A stretch of DNA of 64,000 nucleotides from the NCBI GenBank assembly GCA_964019425.1, contig OZ025798.1, positions 1,054,001 through 1,118,000 on the forward strand, written 5' to 3'. The DNA comes from Flectonema sp. DT1601 (Eukaryota > Euglenozoa > Diplonemea > Diplonemida > Diplonemidae). The notes beneath the pieces are model-generated. The model was not told the DNA's origin. It ran no database searches and saw nothing but the letters and a program-made list of their open reading frames with translations. The translations under genes were made by a program, and so were the position numbers. This document shows positions 1 to 11,500 of this stretch, one piece after another. Position 1 is the first letter of the stretch; each line of letters opens with the position of its first letter.

Positions 1-368
1 AGACATAATGACAGCAGAAAGGAAATCAGATGAAATAATACCATCGTGAGGGTTTAAGTTATCCTTTAGTTATTCTGCCAACCTGATTTGATAGGTCAGC
101 AATACCGATTTGCTGACGTTATTGAGTGTACCCTACTGCAGATACTTGTTGCTGACATTATTTCTTTAATAGGATATAATCATATTAAATAATTTGTCAT
201 ATATTTTACAGGTGAGCTTTGTATTGTTGGATGCTGCTGTTGGAGAGTTTTTTTGTAAATGTTTTTTTATTACACATGTTTGTTTTCTCGCAGGAGCTCT
301 CCCAACCAAAACCGGCCCCCGTAGCCTAAACACAGTTTCTGTGTTTTATTTAAAAAAAGTAAGAAAAG
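1..368 (+). other. Upstream region of the SAM/KH/helicase-C gene
   Basis: No gene is seen here. A T-rich tract ending in CGCAG (AG at 292-293) lies 75 nt before the start codon and looks like a 3' splice site, either of a 5' UTR intron or of a trans-splicing event. A second AG (ACACAG, near 340-345) lies closer to the start. The 5' end of any transcript cannot be fixed from sequence alone. Confidence 0.4.
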
Positions 369-2221
369 ATGTCAAACGCCGTGGAAAGTCTATTGCAGAG
401 GCTCAACCTGCAGCAGTACACGTCGGTGTTTGAGGAGCAGAACATCACTAACCCGAAGATTTTGAAAAGTCTTTCTGATGAGGATTATGAAAAGATGATC
501 CCAGATAATAGAGACAGAGAAATTCTTATCAAAGCGGTCAGCAGTGATTCTCACCAGAAAGGCGGAGGATTCCGTGAAGACCGTCGCGATTACTCCTACG
601 GCGGGGGAGGTAAGGGAAAGGGCTTCGGAAAGGGAGGAAAGAAGGGCAAGAAGGGAGGAAAGAAGTACGGTGGAGGGTACAACAATGACATGTACGACAA
701 CTTCAGTGGAGGAAAGGACTACGGCGGTAAAGGTTACGGAAAGGGAGGAGGTTACAAGGGTAACAGAGACAGACAGGACTTCAACAACTACGACGACGTC
801 CCTACTGATGACGACCTCATGAAGGACGGAAAGGTATGTTCTTATTAATAAATTATAAATCATAATTATAATCTCTTAATATACTTCTTAATAATAAACA
901 GGGAGGACCACAAGTACTTGAAGTTACCGTCACAATCCCATCATTCACTGTTCCATTCTTGTTAGCAAACAAGGCACAGAAGCTGAACAGTATCCATCAC
1001 AAGTACAGCACTACTAACAGTAGAATGAACAAACCTGAAAAGCCAAACACCTCAAAGGATGAAGATACCACATTCAGCTTATACGGACCAGTATGTCATT
1101 TTTTATTTAAATAGAACAAAGTGTTTAGGTTTCTGAGATGAAATATAAATTACAAACAGCCTGGTGATGTTGAACAAGCTAAGGCAGAAATTGAAAGACT
1201 TGTTGGTATTGAACGTCGTAACAAGTCTGAGATGAGATTTCAGGAAGCGTTGTTGGGAAGAACAAAGACAATCACTTCATTGTTGTACGCTCTTAACGAA
1301 CGTCGTGCAAACTTGGGGCTTGACACTGCACTTGCTTCAGAAACCATCCCAGAACACGTTTCCAAATATCTATTCTGTAACCCGTACGGACACATTAGAC
1401 AGTTTGTTATTAAGGTTCCAGAGAGATCAAGATCAAAGGTTGACATCATGGGTAAGATGCTTCACAAGGTTGCAAGTTGTCAAACTCTTGTGTTCTGCAG
1501 TAACGCTGAGCACATTGAGGACATTCTGTTGAAGAGAATTAAGCCTGAGCAATTGAGTGGATTACAACCACAGTTCGTGTACCCTGATTTACCAAAGGAC
1601 AAGAGAGCCAAGGTACTCGAAGAATTCGCAAAGGGTAAAGGTCCATTAGATAAGATTACTTACGTTAAGCGGAAGAACGAGGATGAGAAGGAGAAGACTG
1701 ACAGAAAGAACCTTGAGGACGAGTACGACATACAAGAAACCAACGTTGGAGGTTACGCTTCGGATAAGAACAGATTCTTAATCTCGACTGACGACTACGC
1801 GAGATTTGCGAGAAAGAATCCTATTCCTTACGTCAACCTCGTCTTCTGTTACGATTGTCCAAAGACTAAGGTATTTAATTTTAATGTTTTCTGTTCCAAT
1901 ACAAGTTAATAAATTGTCGACTTTCTAAAAACAACAACTACAGGAATCATACCTTCACAGAATTGCTTGCTGTGGAAGAGGAGGAAAGGCGGGTGTTGCA
2001 ATCACTCTCATCCATGACAATGACCAGGAGACGATTGTTCAGCTTCAGAAGTTTGGTCTTCAGATTAGAGTATGTGCTTCTTCGATTTATGTTTTATTAG
2101 TAGTCTTGAATGGGAGGATAGAAAAATAAAAAAATAATTTCAAAAACAGGAACTTCCAGAAAACTTCGAAGAAGCGATCGAAGTCTACACCGGCGATGAA
2201 ATGTTCGGATCGACAGTCTAA
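369..2221 (+). CDS. SAM + KH-like + orphan DEAD-box helicase C-terminal (RecA2) domain protein
   Basis: Five exons, 369-833, 902-1090, 1160-1870, 1944-2069 and 2150-2221, give 520 residues; all four junctions keep frame and use GT-AG. Residues about 4-60 look like a SAM domain (LLQRLNLQQYTSVFEEQNI). Residues 64-140 are Gly/Lys-rich and RNA-binding-like. Residues about 160-218 look like a KH fold (EVTVTIPS...PGDVEQAKAEIERLV) whose GxxG loop is degenerate. The rest resembles the second RecA domain of eIF4A/DDX-type helicases: motif IV-like TLVFCSNAEHIEDI (about 327), motif V-like RFLISTDDYARFAR (about 422), and motif VI-like HRIACCGRGG (460-469) where HRIGRxGR is usual. No first RecA domain, Walker A or DEAD box is present. 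It is therefore unlikely to unwind RNA alone; an RNA-binding adaptor or regulator of a helicase is an inference. Confidence 0.8.
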
Positions 2222-3746
2222 GAGAGTTTTTCTGAATATTCTACTACACACATACATAACAAAATGTCCCAAAAAAGTTTCCCACATTCCCCTTTATGAT
2301 TTCTTGTTCTCTTCTTTCGGATGATGGCACTTCCCAGTTTGGGTTGTTTCATCGCTTTTTCTTAGATTCAACGTTCCCACTTCTTATTATCCACTTCACA
2401 TTTAGTTGGGCTCCGGCAGTCTCACCTGTTCATTAGGTTTCTTTTTTTTTTGGTGTTGCTTCAGTGTTTTATTGTCCCACAAAATTGGACTTTTTGCTTG
2501 CCTGATTTCCTCAATTAGGTCAAAGGTTCTTAGTAGCGACATTTATACCCATTTTCTACTTCTTCGGAAGGCAGTTCGCCTTTTTATTTTGCCTCTTTGT
2601 TATTATTTTCATTAAGGTTCCCTCTCGTCAAGTACTTTCTTTCTCAGTGTAAAACCCTTTTTAACGTTTCTTTTGTAGGCGTTGACTTAACTTGGGTCTC
2701 GGCGTTAGGAAATTGCGAGAAATTTAAAAAAAAAACAAAATAATAAAAATAAATAAAAATAAAAAACTTTAAAAGAATTGAAAAAAAAAAAAAAAAAAAA
2801 ATAGTTGGAAACAAGAACGGCAAAAAAAGAAGGAAGAAAAACAAGAAGAAAAAAAAAGAAAATAACAGTGACCACAATTTTAAAAAAATGTGAGGTGTTT
2901 GATACCCCTAAGAAGAAAAAGAAATGAAAAAAAAAAAAAACAAACAAGCATATTCCTTTCCTATACTTTTTTTTACCCCTCCCCGAAATCTTTTGTTTTC
3001 TTTTTTCCAAACTAATGTATTTTCTACATTACCTAGTCCTAAAGGAAATTGATTCACACTTATGCAGTGTATTGCAACAAGCAGAGAAGCATGGAAGGTT
3101 GAATTGTGGGGCTTCTGTGAATGGAAATAAGAAGTATGGACGACAAAAAAAAAAAAAAAAAAATGAACAAAACAAAAACAAAAACAAAAAAACAAAAAAA
3201 AATGGGATGATGACTGCGAAAAAATAAAACCAAAAAAAAAAAAAACCGGAAAAAAAAAAAAAAAAAAAGATGACAAACAGGAAATGGGAATTGTTGCTTC
3301 AAAACGAGTAGCTGTTCAAAGAGAGCAGTTAATATTCTTGTGGTGATGTCCGCCAATCCAAAAATGGGGTTCAAACGGAGAAGGAAAGAAAAAAAAAAAA
3401 AAAAAAAAACCAAAAAAAAAAAAAAAAAAAAGACTTCAAAGAGAAACAAAAAGAAACAAAAAAGACTTTTAAAAAAAAAAAAAAAGAGAAACAAAAAAAG
3501 GAGCCAACCTACTTGGTGTGTTCCTTCGAGCGCATACTGTGTGCGTACGAGCTCTCACAGCTCGCACGCACAAAGATGACCAAATTTTTGCTCTACTGAA
3601 ACAAAAAAACAAAACAAAAAAAAGACAGTGTTCGAAGGGCAAGACATTCGGCTTCGACCATTTTGCTTTAAAAAATTGAATTCTGAAACTCAATAATTTG
3701 AAAAAAAAAATTTAAATTATTCTTTAAACCAGACTCTGGAGTAGTA
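2222..3746 (+). other. Intergenic region, A-run rich
   Basis: No convincing gene. From about 2,720 on the + strand is dominated by long A runs, which create spurious Lys-rich (+) and Phe-rich (-) reading frames. A strong hairpin lies at 3540-3572. A pyrimidine-containing tract ending in CCAG (AG at 3731-3732) precedes the next start codon by 14 nt. Confidence 0.6.
3540..3572 (+). other. Strong inverted repeat / hairpin
   Basis: TGTGCGTACGAGCT (3540-3553) and AGCTCGCACGCACA (3559-3572) pair at 13 of 14 positions around the 5-nt loop CTCAC. It is the most stable short hairpin I saw and stands out from the A-rich surroundings. It lies about 175 nt before the NEK kinase start. Its role is unknown. 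Confidence 0.6.
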
Positions 3747-5959
3747 ATGGAGAAGTACTCCAGACAAAAGGTAATTGGAAAAGGGTCATACGGCCAAGCA
3801 GTCGTTGTCAAGAGAAAGAGTGATGGAGTTGTCCTAGTCATGAAAGAAGTAAGACTTCAAGGATTAAAACTTGAAGAAAGAAGAGAAGCAAGAGCAGAAT
3901 GTGAACTACTATCAAGATTAAGACACCCAAACATTATTCAATACATAGAGCATTTTGAACAACGACAAGTACTATACATCGTTATGGAATACGCTGAAAA
4001 GGGAGATTTAGATGGAATGCTTAAACGATACGCTCAGAAACAAGCCCGTGCTCTGGGTGGCCACAGCAAAGGTCTTCCTCAAGAGCAAGCATTACATTAC
4101 TTTACACAGATATGTATGGGAATGAGATATCTTCATGAGAAGAAAATTTTACATCGCGATATCAAATGCGCGAATATATTCTTAACAGCGAGTAACGTAG
4201 TGAAGATCGGTGATTTTGGAATTTCAACAATTCTAAGAAATACCTTCGCTTTGGCGAGAACAGTCTGTGGAACTCCATATTACTTCTCACCAGAGTTATG
4301 TCAAAACAGACCATACAATAATAAAAGTGACGTTTGGGCAATTGGATGTGTTTTTTATGAATTGCTCACACTAAAACACCCGTTTGATGGTCAAAACATG
4401 AAACAACTAATGCAAAGAATCATAAAAGGAACTCCAGCCCCGGTATCAACTACTTATGATAAAGAAGTTCGTGAATTGCTAACTCAGATGCTATCGAAAA
4501 ATGATAAATCTCGACCTAATATGGGACAAGTACTAAGCACTCCTGTTATGAGAGGATCGTTAGAGAAATTACAGCAAGGATTAGGTCAGGCGACTATCCG
4601 AATGGACAAATTACCAAATTTCAAAGAATTGCTGTCGAGACATGCACAGATTCATCCAAAACCTCAATCTAACAACCACCTTCAACCTCAGCAACCTAAA
4701 AAGGGTATTACCCCAACACGGTTATCACCACGAGCCAATGCAGTTGATCACATTAGAGGTTTGCTATTTACTTTATTAAACTTATTCATTGTTAGACCCA
4801 CTTACAGTCAGTTCAATCAATCACTTCATAAAACAGGAGTTGACCCTCGAAGAGGACCAGCCAAGGACATTCATCCTAATGCTGCAAAGAAAGCTGAAGA
4901 AGCAAAGGTATAACCTTTTTCATATTTAAAAAAGTTTTCTTACGTAACGAGCATACAATTATACAACAAAAACAGCGATTCGACGCCATTGCGGAAAAGG
5001 GAAAAGAAGTTGCCATGTGGTATCAGAAAGAACAAAATAAACGGCAAGACGCGTTTCAAAAGAGAGAAGAACTAAACCCTGATGCAGCAAGAGGAAGGCA
5101 TGGTAAGAATCATAATCCGGGACATAGACGAAGAGGGTCAGCTCCAGTAACCTCTCCTACAGCTGAACCCAGTCCCAGACCAGGGAAGAGGCCGCCACCC
5201 CTGAATGTCGAACAGCCATCACATGGGAGGAGGGCAATGTCTGACAAGGAAGTTGAAGATCAAGAACGACAATACGATCAAAAACAAAAAGATAAAATGA
5301 AGGCAGTTAATGAAATGCTACTGGGAGCTGATAAAAAAGACAACGGAAGCAGCAGCGATCCTGGATCTAGACCTGGGTCTGGACCACTACACGGAAGACG
5401 TGCAACAGAACCTGCTCAAGTGTCACCAGCTAATAAGCCTGGTGCTCAACCTGAAGGTGAGCTTCACGGACAGTCACAGTTTGTTGCGTTGGATCAAAGC
5501 AGCAGCAGTAGTGAAGAAGAAGAAGACGAAGAGGACACTGAACTAAATGCAAACCGTAGGAATGAAGAATACAAACTAATGATGACCGACATAGGAACCG
5601 CCTTAAAGAAACCTGGAGGGTCTCAAGATTTCGGTGAAGATGCTGACTGCCCTCCCGCACTAGCACCGCAGACGAAAGCAGACCCACCTAAATTTATATT
5701 GGCCGGCGCAACACTTCGGTTGGACGTTTCTCCAACGGCGCCGTTGTCGCAGCGATCAGAAGTTTTAAGAGAATTTATTGACAAACAGATTGGAACTGAT
5801 GACTTTGTGAAATCTTATCATCTTATTAGTGACGGAGATTACTCCGAAGAATTGATATCTAAAGTTACAAAGATAGTCGGCGAGTCAAACAAGCAGTTGG
5901 TACCTCTCATCGCTCAACTAGTGTACTGCGATGATCAGGTTAATTTAAATCAAACTTAA
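3747..5959 (+). CDS. NEK-family serine/threonine kinase with NEK1/NEK5-like C-terminal region
   Basis: Two exons (3747-4907, 4976-5959; 68-nt intron with donor GTATAA) give 714 residues. The kinase domain fills about 1-275: GKGSYG loop (11-16), catalytic Lys33 in VMKEV, HRDIKCANIFL with catalytic Asp138, DFG in KIGDFGIS, and the APE-like SPEL in CGTPYYFSPEL. The IFL after the HRD asparagine is typical of NEKs. A long basic, Ser/Pro-rich linker follows, with an acidic SSSSSEEEEDEEDTE patch. The last 60 residues (EFIDKQIGTDDFVKSYHLI...LVYCDD) resemble the short conserved C-terminal region of NEK1/NEK5-type kinases. Family members act at basal bodies, cilia and in cell-cycle control. A hydrophobic stretch near 340-355 (LLFTLLNLFIV) is intron-like, but removing its GT-AG span (49 nt) would break the frame, so I kept it. 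The acceptor-like AG is at 3731-3732. Confidence 0.88.
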
Positions 5960-7843
5960 CTTTTACTATAACCTCCTCTGAGTGATATATGTGTCCTGAG
6001 TTCGACCTTCTTGAAGAATATTTCTTTGTTGTTGATATGTTTCTGAGATATGTTGCTGAGTTAATCATTAAGTCTTACATACTTCTTCTCCCCATTTTCT
6101 GTGTATTACCTTTTTACTCACTTTTTTTTTTTTTTTTTTTTTTGTCCCGTCTAAAAGCATGTTTCATATCCCTTCGTGACGTCTTTATTACTACGTGAGT
6201 GCAAAGAAGATGTTTTTTTTCTTTCCCGACTTTCCAATTAGCATTGCACTTTTTTTCAGTCCCTTTGGAATTAACGACCATCTCGCAGTCGCTATATTTA
6301 TTTGAACGCAAGGCATCTTTCAAAAGTATGGGTATAGCATAACACCTGTTTAGGATGTATAATTAATTTCAACTTTTCCGATTCCAGCGACAAACGGGCT
6401 TCGGCTTGTGACCCCTCGTTTGGAGACACCAGTCAGGTGGGGAGTTTGGCTGGGGCCCCTGATTTATTTATCCAAGTCCCCCCTGAACCTTCCGTTAATA
6501 AGTATTTTATGAACTGATTGTCGCTTTGGCTTCTGGGATTGAGTTTTTTGATTTTTTTTTGTTTATGCAAATGTTTTTTGTATTGAGAATGAATTATCCT
6601 AAAAAGATGTAGGTTATTTTTTTTATAACAAAAAAACTCATATTGCATCTTTTTTTTGATAAGGCCGTGAGCTGAAGGAAAAAATTGAGTGGAACATTAC
6701 TGAAATTCGGAGCTGCTGTAACTCCGAAAGGAGCCTTAAGGGCAAGCTTATTTTACGTTTTTATGTATTTTTTGTATCTACAAACATTGTTCGGTAGAAA
6801 GAGAGGATTTTGCACCTGGTTACGCACAAACAAAACAACAGTGAGTAAAAAAGTAAAAAATAAAATTTGCCGATTCTTTTTTTTTAATATAATTTTTTAT
6901 TGTTTTTTCCCATTATTACGTTTGATTTGAAAAAAAAAAAAAAAAAATTGAATTTTATTATTACTTTTTTTTCTTTTTTTTTCAGTCGCCTATGCTGCTT
7001 TTCTCAGGCAGCTCGTTTTCCCCCGAATGTCGCTATGAGAAAATATTTGCACTAACTAACACTTGACATATTTTAATTGTCATCTTGTTGTAGTTGAGAG
7101 CCATACCTTTGCAATTTTTTTTTTTCCGAAATGCCTTTCCAGGTAGCAAAAAAACGCAATCTGAGAAATTAGCTAAAACTGAATGCAGAGATTACTAGAA
7201 GTTTGGGCCGCCATCCCCTCTTCCCAGATAGATCTTTTCGTATCGTATTAAGTCCCCTTCAGTTGTCAAACATACGATTTTGTGTGGACGGAATCCAGTT
7301 ATGATGCTACATGTTCCGATGTGATTTCATAGTCCAATCAGACTGAAATCTGAATGCAGAACTGGATAGTAGTACTTCTAATTATCTGACAAATTCCGGT
7401 GTTAAATTCTTTTTGTTTTTATTAAACCCGAGATTCATCGTTCTTGCACGGCTATGGCGTGCGGTGCATTGTGGGTGGGTTTACAAAACGCGGAGATGCT
7501 TTTTAAAAAAAGAAATTGTAAGAACTTAGAATCGAAACTTATCAAATTTCTAACAGAATTAACCCGAAGGCCATTGGGAAGCTGTTGGGAAAATTCCCCA
7601 TTTTTTTTCGCGAACAAAGGAGAACAATAGTCGCTCAGCGATTTTATTACACATTTGCGTTGTCCCGACTTAGTTAGTAGGCTCATAGTCACATTGATAA
7701 TAATGACAGGTTATGATGATAAGGTCGACTAGTGAGCATTGTTTGGTTGGTTTCTTTGTTGTAATGTCAATTAGTTCTCTCGCAAAATAAAATATTATTT
7801 TTCATCTCAGCTAGCACGAGGGGAGGGTGAAGATATTATTAAA
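5960..7843 (+). other. Intergenic region with T runs and one GC-richer patch
   Basis: No supported gene; short frames here are low-complexity. A GC-richer patch at about 6380-6480 contains the inverted pair CAAACG (6391-6396) / CGTTTG (6417-6422) enclosing a CTTCGG sequence, and could be structured RNA. The region ends with the T/C-rich acceptor-like tract TTTTTCATCTCAG (AG at 7809-7810). Confidence 0.45.
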
Positions 7844-8383
7844 ATGTACTTGCCAAGCAGCCGAAGCCTCTCACCGGTGAGAAGGCCGCCCGCAGTTGTG
7901 ACGGCAACAAACTCTCCTGTATTTCATTCTCCTGTATTTCCTAGTAGTCCGATGAGGTATCCTGTTAGTCGGATTGTTAATAAAGATCTTAGCGATTATA
8001 GTCTTCCAATTTGGCATCCGTCGGAGGGGATACCAGTTCAGGGATCACTTGTTTCTGAGCGACAGCAGCAGCAGCAGCAGCAGCAGTTTCCCGAACCTCT
8101 GCCTGAACCAGAACCAGAACTAAAAGTTCAGGTTCAAGAGCAAGTGTCGAAGCCAACTTCGACTTCACAAGCTGATGTAACACAGTCGCCAGCTCAACCG
8201 TCTCCAGCGCAACCGTCGCCGTCACCTTCTCCTCAAACTAAAAAGAAGCGTCGCTATTGGAGAAAGTTCGTCGAAGAATGGGAAAAAGGTGCTGCTGAGA
8301 GTTTTCTAAAAGGGGACCCTGCAACTGAGCAGCAGTTTAATCCCCCGCAGATGACTGAGTCGCAGAAACCTATCAACTTATAA
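7844..8383 (+). CDS. Hypothetical proline/glutamine-rich protein, 179 aa
   Basis: Single exon. No known domain is recognised. The N-terminal part is Ser/Pro-rich (RSLSPVRRPP, VFHSPVFPSSP), followed by a run of seven glutamines near residues 75-81, a Pro-Glu dipeptide stretch, and a repeated SPAQPSPAQPSPSPSP segment. The one folded-looking part is the basic KKKRRYWRKFVEEWEKGAAES near 135-155, likely an amphipathic helix and possible nuclear signal. Support for a real gene is the + strand position in line with its neighbours, an ATG 33 nt after the acceptor-like TCTCAG at 7801-7810, and a plausible length. It lies about 200 nt before the dynein gene. Confidence 0.55.
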   Translation: MYLPSSRSLSPVRRPPAVVTATNSPVFHSPVFPSSPMRYPVSRIVNKDLSDYSLPIWHPSEGIPVQGSLVSERQQQQQQQQFPEPLPEPEPELKVQVQEQVSKPTSTSQADVTQSPAQPSPAQPSPSPSPQTKKKRRYWRKFVEEWEKGAAESFLKGDPATEQQFNPPQMTESQKPINL

Positions 8384-8580
8384 AAGGAAAAATGTCGCCC
8401 TTCAGACTTGTTGTATTTTGTTTTGTTGTATTGTGTTCTGTGCTATAGTCTGTGGTACTTCATCCTTCAGTATTCTTATTGTTGTTGACTGCTACCATGT
8501 ACTGATAACTTATGATTGTTTTGTTCTTAGTGCTTTAATTCAATTCATTCATTTTCAAGGACGGGGAATGCGGCTATAAT

Positions 8581-11500
8581 ATGGAACCCCATCCCCCGCT
8601 GACGCCGCAACCTCCGTCAGTCACCTCGAAAGAGTCGTCTGGCAATGGTAGTGACGGAGACAGTACACTTGATAGTTTTTTGTTGTTTTCTAGTACGCAG
8701 AAAGTACAGAGAAGGAGGCGGCCTGCACCAAGAGAATATCACTTGCTCCGTAAGAATGGTGGGAGGACAACACCCCTCTACGAGTACTCAGCTCAAGAAA
8801 CAAAAGATGACACGATGTTAGTCCCTTGTGAGGACGGAAGACTCGTACATCCTATATCAACGACAAAGAACGAACGTGGTAAAGAAGCTTGTCTACTTCG
8901 ATTCGCTTTAGGTGACGATGATGTTTTCAACAAGTCAAGTTTTGAACCAGGTTTCTATCACAACCCTTCTAGTAACACACCTAAACGATCACCTGTACCG
9001 TCATATTTGACTCCTGAAATGCGTGTTGCAGAAGATGGATCTCTCTCTCTTAGTAAGTTAGTGTCATCTCAGGATGTTATTAATTTCTTTGCCAATCCAG
9101 CCCGTGATCCGAATGTTAAATTTATTACACTAATTCCATGTCCTGAATGTCAGCGTTTTGATCCTTACGAACTCAAGGTCACAAAACCTCATCTTGCTCA
9201 AAATCGAGAACATTATGTCTTCAGCAGCACTGGTGTTGTACATGTCAGTCCCAACAGACCAACAGAGGTGATGCTTCTTTCTGAATGGATTAGAGAAACA
9301 TCTATCTTTTCAACGCTTCGAAGAGTGCAGTATGTTTACTTTTAAACTTTTCTCTTGTAGTCCAGAACCATATCATTCAAAACACAAAAACAAAACAGAT
9401 TCTTCAAACGATATCTAATATGCAAGGCATTTCAAAGATGGTATAAAAAAGTTAGATTAATTCTATTTAAGGCTGTGAGAGCTAAACTTGCGAGACAAAT
9501 GTTGTTAGCGAAGACGGTATTCACACCTGTTGTGTCAGCGTGTCATGATTTGGGATACCAAATGCAATGTATATCAGTAATATCATATCAGGCGAGGAAA
9601 GAGGCTGTGAATAACACAGTAGATCCAGGGTTTGCGAGGTTCAAATTACAGCAAATTGATAAGCGAATGTCTGCACTGAATGAACTGTCTGGCCTTCTTG
9701 ATCAAATAGAATGCGTGCTTCAACAATGCTGCCTTGAAGTTCAACAACGAGCTGATCTACCTGACGCAGCTTCGATGGAAGTAATCAAACAATATATCAA
9801 ATCACAACTCGAAGAGGAAGGCTCTGATCGTGTTGTTGTTCTTGACATTTCTAAACAACTTGATCAACGATATTTAAGAGAAATTGCGAGTAGATTCTCT
9901 GTTTCAATAACAACCTGTAAGGGGAATAACTTAACAATTCAGGGGAGTCATACGGCATGCTTACTTGTTAAGTCTGAGATAGAAAGAGTTTTTAACCTCC
10001 CTACCACACAGTTGAAGAGTATCAGATCTAAGATAAGAAGTATGACACACGAACGTGAAACAATAAAAACAAGAATTTCCAACATGAAACGATGCATGAC
10101 TGAAGTACAATGTTTGGGTAAGTTGATTCTACTCGTGAAGCACATAGTTGCTGAATCGATGTTTAAATCAGCCCTCATTCAAGGAAAACAACTTCTGCAG
10201 GCATCTGATGAAGATGGCAGTGAAAACACTATACTAATCCATATCAGATTGTTATATGAAAAAAAAGAAATAGCGTTCTCGCCTGACAGTGGTAGTATTA
10301 AACAATTGTTTTCTGATTTGTTATCAAGCGTGGTCGATACGATTCAAAAAGTAAGATTTTCTCAAAACTCAAAACTTCACCAGTATGCTGACATGAGAAG
10401 GATGCCGACGATACGAATTTCAAGTGACGAACGCTTTCAGTTTCTTCAATCACAACTATCCTCTTTGGTAGGATCATCCTTTGTCTTAGTCCAACAATTC
10501 ATAGGTAGATTCTCAGCAATAAACCCTCTCTATCGATATCTAACTACTGATTGGGATGATCTTAAAAAAGAATGGGCCAACCCTGAAGAAGTCGCTCCTC
10601 AATTCTTCAGGAATACTTTTTCAAACCTTAATCATGTCCGTAAAGAACTAATTAGAGTGTACAATAAAAGTATTGGACCATTACATGTTAATTTGCTTAC
10701 TATAAAAGATGAAATATTACCTATGCTGGAAAAGTGTGAAGATGATCTTGAAGAAGTTGTTGTGAAGAGTTGGAAAACGAGAGTAGAGCTTCTTCTGAAA
10801 GATATTAGTGAGACTAAGAGATTGGTTTCCGATACGTCAATGAAATTAGCGGCATTCTCAGCTTTGGCAAAAGTTATTAAGCAAGTAGACGCGACAATTC
10901 ACACGTTTGTATCGAGAGAACAAGAATCAGAAATTTTGTATGAAATAATTGAGAAGCGAAATTTTCAACTCACTATCAGATCTCGTGGACTACGAGACAG
11001 CCTTGTGGGCACTCCAACAGCTCTTGAAATGCTTCAAGTCGCATTCCAAACTGCTAAACACCACAAAGATGATAATATAAAAAAGATTACTATCGAAATA
11101 GAAGAACAAGCAGCTGTACTTGGAAGGGAAATTATGAAAATTGAAACAATATTATGCGAAGCGGCACTAACTGGAAGATCAACACAAGCAGAAACTGCTC
11201 TTCAGCAGCTATCTGACCTTGACAAGTTGTTACAAACAAAAGAGAAAGCAGTCCTTGAGTTGAATACTTGTTATGAAAACCTTGGTTTTGATCCTCTTGT
11301 AATCTCACCCAGTACTAGGACTATGCTTGATAATCTTAGAACTGCTTGGGAGTTATTGTCTTATTGGAAACATCATCGAAATCGAATGTATAAACTTCCA
11401 TTAAAAGAGGTTTGCGTACAAGACATCGAAAGAGAAGTCAATTCTTTTAATAAGAAAGCAGAACTATCACAATCAACACTCGACATTGATCTGACAACAC

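Noticed and set aside
2644-3494. Phe-rich minus-strand open frames
   Set aside because: They are the complement of long A runs; composition is low-complexity and no start context or domain is present.
4759-4807. Possible 49-nt intron in the NEK gene
   Set aside because: It has GT-AG ends and a hydrophobic translation, but the donor lacks GTATGT, it is shorter than all other introns, and removal breaks the reading frame that is clearly coding on both sides.
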